The notes beneath the pieces are model-generated. The model worked only from the letters and a program-made list of their open reading frames with translations, was not told where the DNA came from and made no database searches. This document shows, piece by piece, positions 54,096 to 61,352 of a stretch of 64,000 bases of DNA (within the stretch, counting starts at the first letter, position 1; the number at the start of each line of letters is the position of its first letter). The DNA comes from Legionella birminghamensis (lineage in GTDB: Bacteria; Pseudomonadota; Gammaproteobacteria; Legionellales; Legionellaceae). The translations under genes and the position numbers were made by a program. The stretch lies in contig NZ_UGNW01000001.1 of the NCBI RefSeq assembly GCF_900452515.1, positions 992,001-1,056,000 on the forward strand, in the 5' to 3' direction.

Positions 54096-56921
54096 ATGAA
54101 AACCATCAAGGATTATGAGCAATTCAAAAATATTCTCCCTTATTCCAGCGAGATGTTTGGGGTTTATCAGCCATTATTGGGATGGAAATCCAAGCGGCAA
54201 TTAAAGCGGATTGAACAGGATATTCAAAAACAAAACTCTTATCTGGTTCTGCAATTAGTCAGGCATTTTTCAAATCAGACTTTGATCAGAGATTATAGTC
54301 TGCAGGGTTGCGAGCTTGGCGATGTAGTGGTTGATCTGGGTGATTTCCTGCCTTCGGCAAAATTAGGATTCCAATCATCCGGAATCTTACAGGAAATTAA
54401 AAAAATTCTTCAGAGCAAACCCGCAAAAACGGAAGATGAATGGCAGGATTTTATCAGTAATTATGATTTAAAAAAATTACTGCATGACACAGTTTATCCT
54501 GCATACAAGGAGGATTTCAAACGCCAATGCCGGCAATACAGTGAAGCCAGGGCGCTTCGCGGTGAACACAGTGAGTCAATGCTAGAGAGAATCAGTTTAC
54601 TTAAGCAGGAGTTATACAATAATCTGCTTAATACTATGCAGAATGAATCGGCAATTGCCCGCGTTATTACTGAACTGGCGGCTAATCGTGCGGTTAAGCC
54701 GCTTAATCAGATTTTTTACACCGATATTAACTATCAAAGTAAAAAAGCATTCTGGGAGCTAGTGAAAAATTTCACCGATGATTATAAAGATCCCTATCTG
54801 ACATTTGATCCCAAGAAAGATGTGGATAATGTCAGTTTATCTCCCTTAGGTATTGTACATTTATTCAGGCAGTATTTTTTTGAGTTTGATACCTTCCTCG
54901 GAAGTCCAACGGGTCATGTCTGGCTGGCTCCAGGATCAACCGTTGAGCTGATAGAAATAAGCACTCGAAAAACCATTACTGAAAAATATTATGAAACGGG
55001 CTATGAGTCGATTACCAAGTCAGAGAAATCAACAACTGAACAGGACGAAATAAGTACTGCAGTAAAGGAGGACAATAAAAGCGATTTAAAACTGGGCTTT
55101 ACAACGACTGTCAATCAATCCTGGGGCACCGGGAATGCTTCCGCGACAGCCAGTTTAAATATGGATAGGACACAGCAGACCGCCCGGGAAAATACACATA
55201 AAAAAATGCGCGAACAAACGCAGAAATTATCTTCAGAAATCCGCGAGAATTTTAAATCCACGTTTAAAACAATTACAGAAGAATCCAATACATCCAGCAA
55301 GCGTTATGTATTGTCTAATAATACACCGGATCTGATTAATTATGAATTACGCCGAAAGATGAGGCAAGTGGGCGTGCAGGTACAGGATATTGGCAGTTTC
55401 CTTTGCTGGGAAACCTTTGTGGACGAACCCGGTGAAGCCTTGGGGCTCGCCAATCTGGTTCACATTGCCAAGCCAGCTGATCTGATCCCAAAACCCCTGA
55501 TATCAGAGACTATGCCGCCGCCAGATACTTCGGTGAATTTCACTGTGCCTGCAGTCTGGGATTTTGGCGATAATCGCAAATGGAATGTTCCTGGATTAGG
55601 CTTTGTCCCCCTGACTACTTTTCAGGTGCCGCCGGCTCCCGATGGTTATGAGTTACTTAAAGCGAATTATCAGGACGGTTACATTACTATCAAATATATT
55701 TCCCATAGCGGTGAAGATTCGGAAAATCAGATTTATGCTTTTCATGGGAAATTTACAGCTGATTTTTCACAGATTGAAATCGGGGTTATTACCGCGCCAG
55801 ATGGGTTAGAATGGGATGAGCGTATTGATTTTGTAGTGGGCGGTACTTTGCATTATACGGTTGCTGCCGCAAAACTTGCCGAAATCAAGGCCGGCAATGA
55901 TGCCAAGAAGGCTGTTGTGACTCAGATTGAGCAGCAGAATGCAGAAGCAACACGCCAGGCTTTTTTAAATGCGGCCAAAGAGCGCATTGAACTCGCCAGC
56001 AATATCCAGAAGCGGAAGTACGAGGAATTAAGGGAAGAAGAGCGCATTATTGTCTATCGGCGTTTGATTCGCTCCCTTATGACCAATATGCATTATAAAG
56101 TGGATACAGAACCGCGTACTCTGCATGTGCTGTCAGAGCTGATTAATTCAATTTTTGATGTCAATAAAATGCTGTATTTTGTAGCGCCGGAATGGTGGAA
56201 ACCGCGAAAAAAATCCAGCCAGTTTTTAGGGGTTGGCGATTTTCAAAGTATTAATGCGGATGCCGTCAATTGGTCAGATAATGTCGCCCGGGAAGATAAT
56301 TATTTAATTACTGATAAAAGTCAGCCTGCTCCCATGGGCAGTTCGCTAGGCTGGCTTTTGCAGCTGGATGGCGACAATATGCGTAATGCTTTCTTAAACG
56401 CTCCCTGGGTTAAGGCGGTTATTCCCATTCGCCCAGGAAAAGAGAGGGCGGCTATTAACTGGTTAAAGAATGTTAATGTCGAAGGGTCGGAGGGGCTGGA
56501 TGCTGCCTATATGGCGCCGCAAACAGAGCTGGATGAGATAAAAGCAAAGCTCCTGGCCCTTGATCCTTCGGATGAGGTTGGTAGCCATCCGCAAGTCACC
56601 ATAAATGACGCCATTCGTTTTTTGTGTACACAGGTATCACAAAAACACGCTGAATCCAATAAAACCGATCATTATCCCAAGGGCGCGGAAATTCATGACG
56701 ACGACAAGGTATCTGCAACGCCGATTGATAAAGTGTATGAGTATGGATTTTATCCTTTGCAAGGCAGTTTTCGCTATGATCCCGCTAACCCTGATCCCAA
56801 CAATCCGGATAGAAACTTTCAGGTATTTGATCAATGGGTGGAAATTTTACCTACCGATCAGGTGGTACCTGTTGAGGTAACCTATAATCCCTTGACCGGC
56901 AGACAGGAACCGCCCGCTTAA
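54096..56921 (+). CDS. Large unrecognised protein, first of a two-gene locus
   Basis: A 941-residue protein without signal peptide. N-terminal ~270 residues are helical. Residues ~275-330 hold strands (VWLAPGSTVELIEISTRKT, TEKYYETGYESITKSE), then ~330-420 is a Ser/Thr/Asn/Lys-rich stretch with alternating polar pattern (LGFTTTVNQSWGTGNASATA) that could insert as a beta hairpin. From 430 come VGVQVQDIGSFLCWETFVD, a beta-rich domain near 485 (VWDFGDNRKWNVPGLGFVPL), a charged coiled coil near 600-660 (RKYEELREEERIIVYRRLIR), then LGWLLQLDGDNMRNAFLNAP and AVIPIRPGKERAAINWLKN near 751. I do not recognise the family. GGAGG serves the ATG. The next gene follows after 21 bases. Confidence 0.6.
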   Translation: MKTIKDYEQFKNILPYSSEMFGVYQPLLGWKSKRQLKRIEQDIQKQNSYLVLQLVRHFSNQTLIRDYSLQGCELGDVVVDLGDFLPSAKLGFQSSGILQEIKKILQSKPAKTEDEWQDFISNYDLKKLLHDTVYPAYKEDFKRQCRQYSEARALRGEHSESMLERISLLKQELYNNLLNTMQNESAIARVITELAANRAVKPLNQIFYTDINYQSKKAFWELVKNFTDDYKDPYLTFDPKKDVDNVSLSPLGIVHLFRQYFFEFDTFLGSPTGHVWLAPGSTVELIEISTRKTITEKYYETGYESITKSEKSTTEQDEISTAVKEDNKSDLKLGFTTTVNQSWGTGNASATASLNMDRTQQTARENTHKKMREQTQKLSSEIRENFKSTFKTITEESNTSSKRYVLSNNTPDLINYELRRKMRQVGVQVQDIGSFLCWETFVDEPGEALGLANLVHIAKPADLIPKPLISETMPPPDTSVNFTVPAVWDFGDNRKWNVPGLGFVPLTTFQVPPAPDGYELLKANYQDGYITIKYISHSGEDSENQIYAFHGKFTADFSQIEIGVITAPDGLEWDERIDFVVGGTLHYTVAAAKLAEIKAGNDAKKAVVTQIEQQNAEATRQAFLNAAKERIELASNIQKRKYEELREEERIIVYRRLIRSLMTNMHYKVDTEPRTLHVLSELINSIFDVNKMLYFVAPEWWKPRKKSSQFLGVGDFQSINADAVNWSDNVAREDNYLITDKSQPAPMGSSLGWLLQLDGDNMRNAFLNAPWVKAVIPIRPGKERAAINWLKNVNVEGSEGLDAAYMAPQTELDEIKAKLLALDPSDEVGSHPQVTINDAIRFLCTQVSQKHAESNKTDHYPKGAEIHDDDKVSATPIDKVYEYGFYPLQGSFRYDPANPDPNNPDRNFQVFDQWVEILPTDQVVPVEVTYNPLTGRQEPPA

Positions 56922-56942
56922 TGGATCATTGAGGATGAAAGA

Positions 56943-58610
56943 ATGTGTAGGGTTATAAGGCCGGCAGTTCGGCAAATGGATAATTATGGCAGTGATGTAC
57001 AGGATGCCTTTAAAAAAGCGGAGGATGCATTTTTTGCTTCAGGAAAGCCTTATCGCAAGGATGAGGTAATCAGCCTGGTGTCTGCTAATGGCTATTTTAA
57101 AGTGGATATCTATGAATATACTCCTGTCGATATTCATTATGTCGTTTTCTTTTTTAATAAAAAAAACTTCGATGCCACAGGAAAAGCCGAGGTATTTGAG
57201 TGCCATGGCACTATTGCACGCAGTTATATCGAGTGGCATAGAAACCTTCCCAATGTCAGCAATTTTCCTATTGATAATGACCGGCGTATGAAAACCGATC
57301 CGGATTCAGTTATTTCCATCCAAAGTGAATCTGCTTTAGTCTGGGACAGCCGTACTAATGGGGTAACGCAGAGAAAGTATGCTTCCCATATTCCCGATAA
57401 TGAAAATCGCTTGGTTGCATTTACAGAGGAGTACGCGATTTCAAACAATGATATTAATTTTAAAAACTGGAAGGCGGCGAGCTTGCAATCGATCTCTTCC
57501 CGAGGAGTTGGCAGGCCCTCGCAGATTTTGCTTCATGAAACAGCGGGAATGGAAATGGATAGCAGTGCTGTTTTTAAGGTGCCCGCCCATTTTTGTATCG
57601 CTAACATAAAGGATAATAAGGGCACAATTTATCAAATGGCAGATATTGCCGCTAATGTACCTCATGGTGAAATTACGAATAGCCGTGCAATTGGGATTGA
57701 ATTTGTAAACGCCCCATTTGATATCTGGAAGCAGGTGAAAGATCCGGCCACCGGACAGGCCGTGGATGAGTTACCGCGGACACGTTCCAATTTTGGACTG
57801 AAAGAAAGCATCAAAGGCATTTATGTTGAAAGCAGTAAAATCCCTATTCGCGATCCAGTCATCAATAAAAACGTACAATTTATCCCATTGGAGTTTTCTG
57901 ATGCAACGGCAGGTGATTTTTTCGAACTCAGGCTACCGGAAGCGAATCTGATTAATAAGGCTGCCCTGCAGGCACACCGAATCAATGGCAACAGTATCCT
58001 CAGTATCAATGATGGCCTGGTTTCCATTAAATATTGTAAAGCGGTTAAATTTGAAAACCTGCGGCATTTAATTAATTTACTGAGTGACAATAGTTTAGTC
58101 AAAGAAGCTTTGCCTGAGGATTTGGGGGTGTGGAAATCCATTTATGCGGCGAACGGTAAGCTGTTTTATTTTTACCAGCGAATGTTTGCGGAGACGACAA
58201 CAACCTCCGTGGTAGCAGGAAAAACCATTAAAAAGATAACTATGAATTTCCCCATCAACCTGACCAGTCCGGCTATTTTCTCGCATGGACATATCGGGCA
58301 TCATGCGGATGGTTTTTTACAGGGGATTTATCTTTATTTACGGATGTTTGAAAGCCTCTCATCTCAAAAGAGCTTGCAAGCCATGATTTATTTCCTAACA
58401 TCGGAAAAAACTGACGCAGAAAAAAATCCGCTCGAGCTGACTGAAGTGATGACTGTTACCCGCAGTTCCGAGCTAGTAGGTGGGGCAGAGCGCAATATTG
58501 AAGTTAAATTTACCCCTGCGGCCAGTCCTGCTACCATTCGGATTACGCATTTTCTTGAAATTGATCTGCAGGCAGTGGATAGAAAATATCCAAATAATAA
58601 TTCCAATTAA
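56943..58610 (+). CDS. Amidase/PGRP-like domain protein, second of the locus
   Basis: A 555-residue protein. Its middle, residues ~180-340, reads like an N-acetylmuramoyl-L-alanine amidase (Amidase_2/PGRP fold): ILLHETAGMEM near 195 with a Zn His, HFCIANIKDNKGTIYQMADI, VPHGEITNSRAIGIEFVN and LQAHRINGNSI with the third His position. An N-terminal domain (residues 1-150) and a C-terminal ~200 residues (NLTSPAIFSHGHIGHHADGF) are unassigned. No signal peptide is seen, so export, if any, must use another route or a lysis step. GAGGATG precedes the ATG. Co-transcribed with the 941-residue gene. Confidence 0.7.
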   Translation: MCRVIRPAVRQMDNYGSDVQDAFKKAEDAFFASGKPYRKDEVISLVSANGYFKVDIYEYTPVDIHYVVFFFNKKNFDATGKAEVFECHGTIARSYIEWHRNLPNVSNFPIDNDRRMKTDPDSVISIQSESALVWDSRTNGVTQRKYASHIPDNENRLVAFTEEYAISNNDINFKNWKAASLQSISSRGVGRPSQILLHETAGMEMDSSAVFKVPAHFCIANIKDNKGTIYQMADIAANVPHGEITNSRAIGIEFVNAPFDIWKQVKDPATGQAVDELPRTRSNFGLKESIKGIYVESSKIPIRDPVINKNVQFIPLEFSDATAGDFFELRLPEANLINKAALQAHRINGNSILSINDGLVSIKYCKAVKFENLRHLINLLSDNSLVKEALPEDLGVWKSIYAANGKLFYFYQRMFAETTTTSVVAGKTIKKITMNFPINLTSPAIFSHGHIGHHADGFLQGIYLYLRMFESLSSQKSLQAMIYFLTSEKTDAEKNPLELTEVMTVTRSSELVGGAERNIEVKFTPAASPATIRITHFLEIDLQAVDRKYPNNNSN

Positions 58611-58657
58611 TCAATACATTGATGATTTTTCGATTTTGGTCTAAAGTTAACATGGAA

Positions 58658-58685
58658 TTGAGTTAACTCCTTCTCTTAAGATAAT
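58658..58685 (+). promoter_or_regulatory. Putative promoter of the lipoprotein gene
   Basis: TTGAGT at 58658-58663, 16 bases, GATAAT at 58680-58685, about 55 bases before the ATG. A second possible -10 (TAGACT, near 58693) lies downstream. Confidence 0.5.
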
Positions 58686-58740
58686 TTTTTGTTAGACTAG
58701 AGTTGGGAGTCATCTTGAATTTAAAACCAGGGAGAATAAT

Positions 58741-58944
58741 ATGAGAAGAATGGTTCTTTTAGTTTTGGCTGCTTGCACTGCATTAGTATTATCTGCATGC
58801 GGCGACAATGCTGAGAAAAAAGTAGAGTCCACTACTACTGTTGAGCAGCAAGGTACTGATCAGAACAATGATGGCAAAGCTGATCAAGGCTCAGCTACTA
58901 CTACAACGACTACTGAAACAACTAAATCTAACGATAATCAATAA
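58741..58944 (+). CDS. Small Thr-rich lipoprotein
   Basis: A 67-residue lipoprotein. The signal ends in the lipobox LSAC (cleavage before Cys20) followed by GDNAEKK. The mature part is 48 residues, acidic to neutral, Thr/Asp/Gln/Asn-rich, with a run TTTTTTET, and has no fold that I recognise. Asp at +3 (CGDN) is neither clearly an inner- nor outer-membrane retention signal. Terminated by a strong hairpin, so monocistronic. Small lipoproteins like this are often stress-regulated. Confidence 0.75.
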   Translation: MRRMVLLVLAACTALVLSACGDNAEKKVESTTTVEQQGTDQNNDGKADQGSATTTTTTETTKSNDNQ

Positions 58945-58948
58945 GCTT

Positions 58949-58974
58949 AAAGCCCCTGCAAGGGGCTTTTTATT
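58949..58974 (+). terminator. Terminator of the lipoprotein gene
   Basis: AAAGCCCCT and AGGGGCTTT around a GCA loop, followed by TTATTT, 4 bases after the stop. Confidence 0.9.
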
Positions 58975-58983
58975 TGTGGCTAT

Positions 58984-59469
58984 ATGGACGCTTTACTCTA
59001 TCAATTAAAAGAATTATTCATCGCAAAGGGACACTGCATTGCTACTGCCGAATCCTGCACAGGCGGGCTGGTTGCCAGTTTGCTAACGGAGGTGCCAGGG
59101 AGTTCTCAGTGGTTTGATCGTGGCTTCGTTTGCTATAGTAATCTCGCCAAGCAGGAAATGCTGGGTGTGGATCCTGTGCTTATCGAGCAATATGGTGCTG
59201 TAAGCCAGCAGGTTGCGGAAGCGATGGCATTAGGCGCTTTGCAATTTAGCAAGGCCAGTCTTTCACTCTCCATTACGGGCATTGCCGGGCCGGACGGAGG
59301 CAGTATCGATAAACCTGTCGGCACTGTCTGGCTCGGATTCGCGTCAAAGGCTCGAAACATTGTCCGCACAGAGCATTGCCTTTTTAGCAACTGTTCCCGC
59401 CATCAGGTCAGGGCGCGCGCCAGCAGAAAAGCACTGGTTGGAATCCTTACGCTGCTTTCTGTTCAGTAG
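58984..59469 (+). CDS. pncC: NMN amidohydrolase PncC (CinA C-terminal domain)
   Basis: A 161-residue CinA-C domain protein that recycles NMN to nicotinate mononucleotide. Motifs are canonical: GHCIATAESCTGGLVASLLT, GSSQWFDRGFVCYSNLAKQEM, VSQQVAEAMALGAL, SLSITGIAGPDGGS and PVGTVWLGFAS. It lies just upstream of recA, as is common in gamma-proteobacteria. Better conserved than the second copy at 15382-15879. Ends before a repeat-filled gap. Confidence 0.9.
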   Translation: MDALLYQLKELFIAKGHCIATAESCTGGLVASLLTEVPGSSQWFDRGFVCYSNLAKQEMLGVDPVLIEQYGAVSQQVAEAMALGALQFSKASLSLSITGIAGPDGGSIDKPVGTVWLGFASKARNIVRTEHCLFSNCSRHQVRARASRKALVGILTLLSVQ

Positions 59470-59517
59470 TGGCACATAACCATACGACCCCCGCGGTATC
59501 GATCCATAGCTATCAGT

Positions 59518-59547
59518 CGAATCCCCGCGGCTTCGACCGCGGGGCCC
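59518..59547 (-). repeat. 30-bp palindromic element, copy 4 (inverted)
   Basis: On the minus strand: GGGCCCCGCGGTC, centre GAA, GCCGCGGGGATTCG. Arms identical to copies at 4057 and 59675. It makes an inverted pair with the copy at 59675, 127 bases away, and a half-copy (CCCCCGCGGTA) precedes it at 59488-59498. Confidence 0.88.
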
Positions 59548-59674
59548 ATGTCTGGTGCCTAACATGCTCTTCAGAGGAATCCAATGTTGCCGTGAATAGC
59601 AAAAGCAGTTAGGAACAAGTCTTCCAAACATTATCCTAAATTAGCAAAACCAATATTCTAAATAGGTTTCGTGT

Positions 59675-59704
59675 GGGCCCCGCGGTCGCAGCCGCGGGGA
59701 TTCG
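59675..59704 (+). repeat. 30-bp palindromic element, copy 5
   Basis: GGGCCCCGCGGTC, centre GCA, GCCGCGGGGATTCG. In the pncC-recA gap. Together with copy 4 it can form a long-range hairpin. Confidence 0.88.
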
Positions 59705-59743
59705 GAGTGGGAAAAACATTTGTGTAGATAGATATGGGTCGTT

Positions 59744-59757
59744 GCCGCGGGGATTCG
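59744..59757 (+). repeat. Right-half copy of the 30-bp element
   Basis: GCCGCGGGGATTCG without its left arm, as in the tandem half-copies near 19738. It lies 100 bases before recA. Along with copies 4 and 5 it fills most of the structured part of the 59470-59856 gap. Confidence 0.75.
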
Positions 59758-59799
59758 CTAAATGATTTACCCATTTTATCTCCTGCCTTCATAAAAATT

Positions 59800-59828
59800 T
59801 TGCTGCCCATCCATATCTATGTGATAAT
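59800..59828 (+). promoter_or_regulatory. Putative recA promoter
   Basis: TTGCTG at 59800-59805, a 17-base spacer, GATAAT at 59823-59828. Transcription would start near 59835, 22 bases before the ATG. No LexA-type operator (CTG-N10-CAG) is seen overlapping it, in line with the absence of a LexA-type SOS system in Legionella. Confidence 0.65.
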
Positions 59829-59856
59829 TTGCGCTTGCATACTTTTGGATACGACG

Positions 59857-60897
59857 ATGGATAACAACAAGCAAAAAGCACTCAGTGCTGCTCTGGCACA
59901 AATAGAAAGACAATTTGGTAAAGGTTCAGTAATGCGTATGGGCGATAACCCCGCCGAGCGTGATATTGAAGCGATTTCAACTGGTTCATTAGGACTGGAT
60001 ATTGCCTTGGGTATCGGCGGTTTACCTAAAGGACGGGTTGTCGAAATTTACGGACCTGAGTCTTCCGGTAAAACAACACTGACCTTACAGGTAATTGCTG
60101 AATGCCAGAAGATGGGTGGGACTGCTGCATTTGTTGACGCGGAACATGCGCTGGATCCAGGCTATGCTGCCAAATTAGGTGTGAATGTGGACGATCTTCT
60201 GGTTTCTCAGCCTGATACGGGAGAGCAGGCGCTGGAAATTACCGATATGCTCGTTCGCTCTGCTGCTGTAGACGTTATTGTTGTGGATTCGGTTGCGGCC
60301 CTGACTCCCAAAGCAGAAATTGAAGGCGAGATGGGGGATACCCATGTGGGTCTGCAGGCCAGGCTGATGTCTCAGGCATTACGCAAATTAACGGCTAATA
60401 TCAAGCGCTCCAATACCTTGGTTATTTTTATCAACCAGATCCGTATGAAAATTGGCGTTATGTTTGGTAATCCTGAAACGACAACAGGTGGTAATGCGCT
60501 GAAGTTCTACGCTTCTGTTCGTTTGGATATCCGCCGTACCGGCTCTATCAAAAAGGGTGAGGAAGTATTAGGCAGCGAAACACGCGTTAAGGTTGTCAAA
60601 AATAAAGTCGCGCCGCCATTCAGAACCACCGATTTTGATATCCTCTATAATGAAGGGATCTCACGTGAGAGTGAAATCATTAATCTGGGGACTCAACTCG
60701 GACTGATTGAGAAAGCAGGCGCCTGGTACAGCTACAAACAGGAAAAAATCGGTCAGGGTAAAGATAATGTCCGCGTATATCTCAAAGAGCATCCTGCGGT
60801 TGCTGCCGAGCTGGAGCAGCAGATTCGTGCAGAGCTATTAGCTAATAAAACAGCAATGGTTGTAAAAGAAGAAGATATCGAGATGATGGATGAGTAA
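59857..60897 (+). CDS. recA: Recombinase RecA
   Basis: A 346-residue RecA, the DNA-strand-exchange ATPase of recombination and repair. All motifs are seen: [36 protein letters not shown] near residue 66 (Walker A), [20 protein letters not shown] (Walker B and loop L1) and [20 protein letters not shown] (loop L2), with the acidic C-terminus [10 protein letters not shown] started at 59857; an upstream in-frame ATG at 59734 would place a non-conserved stretch first. The recX start overlaps the stop by 8 bases. Confidence 0.98.
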   Translation: MDNNKQKALSAALAQIERQFGKGSVMRMGDNPAERDIEAISTGSLGLDIALGIGGLPKGRVVEIYGPESSGKTTLTLQVIAECQKMGGTAAFVDAEHALDPGYAAKLGVNVDDLLVSQPDTGEQALEITDMLVRSAAVDVIVVDSVAALTPKAEIEGEMGDTHVGLQARLMSQALRKLTANIKRSNTLVIFINQIRMKIGVMFGNPETTTGGNALKFYASVRLDIRRTGSIKKGEEVLGSETRVKVVKNKVAPPFRTTDFDILYNEGISRESEIINLGTQLGLIEKAGAWYSYKQEKIGQGKDNVRVYLKEHPAVAAELEQQIRAELLANKTAMVVKEEDIEMMDE

Positions 60898-61327
60898 AGC
60901 ATTTGACTGTGCTCTGCGCCTGCTGGCCAGGCGAGAGCATGGAGCAAATGAACTGGCTGAGAAATTGGCTCATAAAGGATTTGCCAGGCAGGATATTGAA
61001 AATGCTGTTGACAAGTGTCAGCAGCTCAATTACCAAAGTGATGAGCGTTTCATTGCTGCATTTTGTCGACAGCGTATCGGGCAAGGATATGGCCCGCAGC
61101 GAATTATCCAGGAACTGCAGCTTAAAAGGCTGGACAAAGACCTTATTATGGAAATCCTGAACGGGCAGGAGGTATCCTGGGATACTCTTGCCAGGGAAGT
61201 GATGCAAAAAAAATTCAGGCAAATAGAGGGGCAGGATTTTAAAGCCCTGCAAAAACAGCAGCGGTTTTTGCAGAGTCGCGGCTTTTCTTTTGAAATAATT
61301 AATAAATTATTTAAAGATGAGTTCTGA
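60890..61327 (+). CDS. recX: RecA regulator RecX
   Basis: A 145-residue helical RecX, which binds RecA filaments and limits their activity. It has the three-helix repeats ([42 protein letters not shown], then a third) typical of the family. ATG at 60890 overlaps the recA stop (ATGAGTAAA, stop TAA), so the two are translationally coupled and RecX level tracks RecA. 25 bases before alaS. Confidence 0.93.
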   Translation: MSKAFDCALRLLARREHGANELAEKLAHKGFARQDIENAVDKCQQLNYQSDERFIAAFCRQRIGQGYGPQRIIQELQLKRLDKDLIMEILNGQEVSWDTLAREVMQKKFRQIEGQDFKALQKQQRFLQSRGFSFEIINKLFKDEF

Positions 61328-61352
61328 TAATCTTAACAAGAAGTTGTGAATT

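Noticed and set aside
53868-54122. Minus-strand open frame of 84 residues over the mutS upstream element
   Set aside because: It is produced by the palindromic DNA and overlaps the start of the 941-residue gene.
59734-59856. An N-terminal extension of RecA
   Set aside because: The extra 41 codons run through the half-copy repeat and the predicted promoter and do not resemble RecA.
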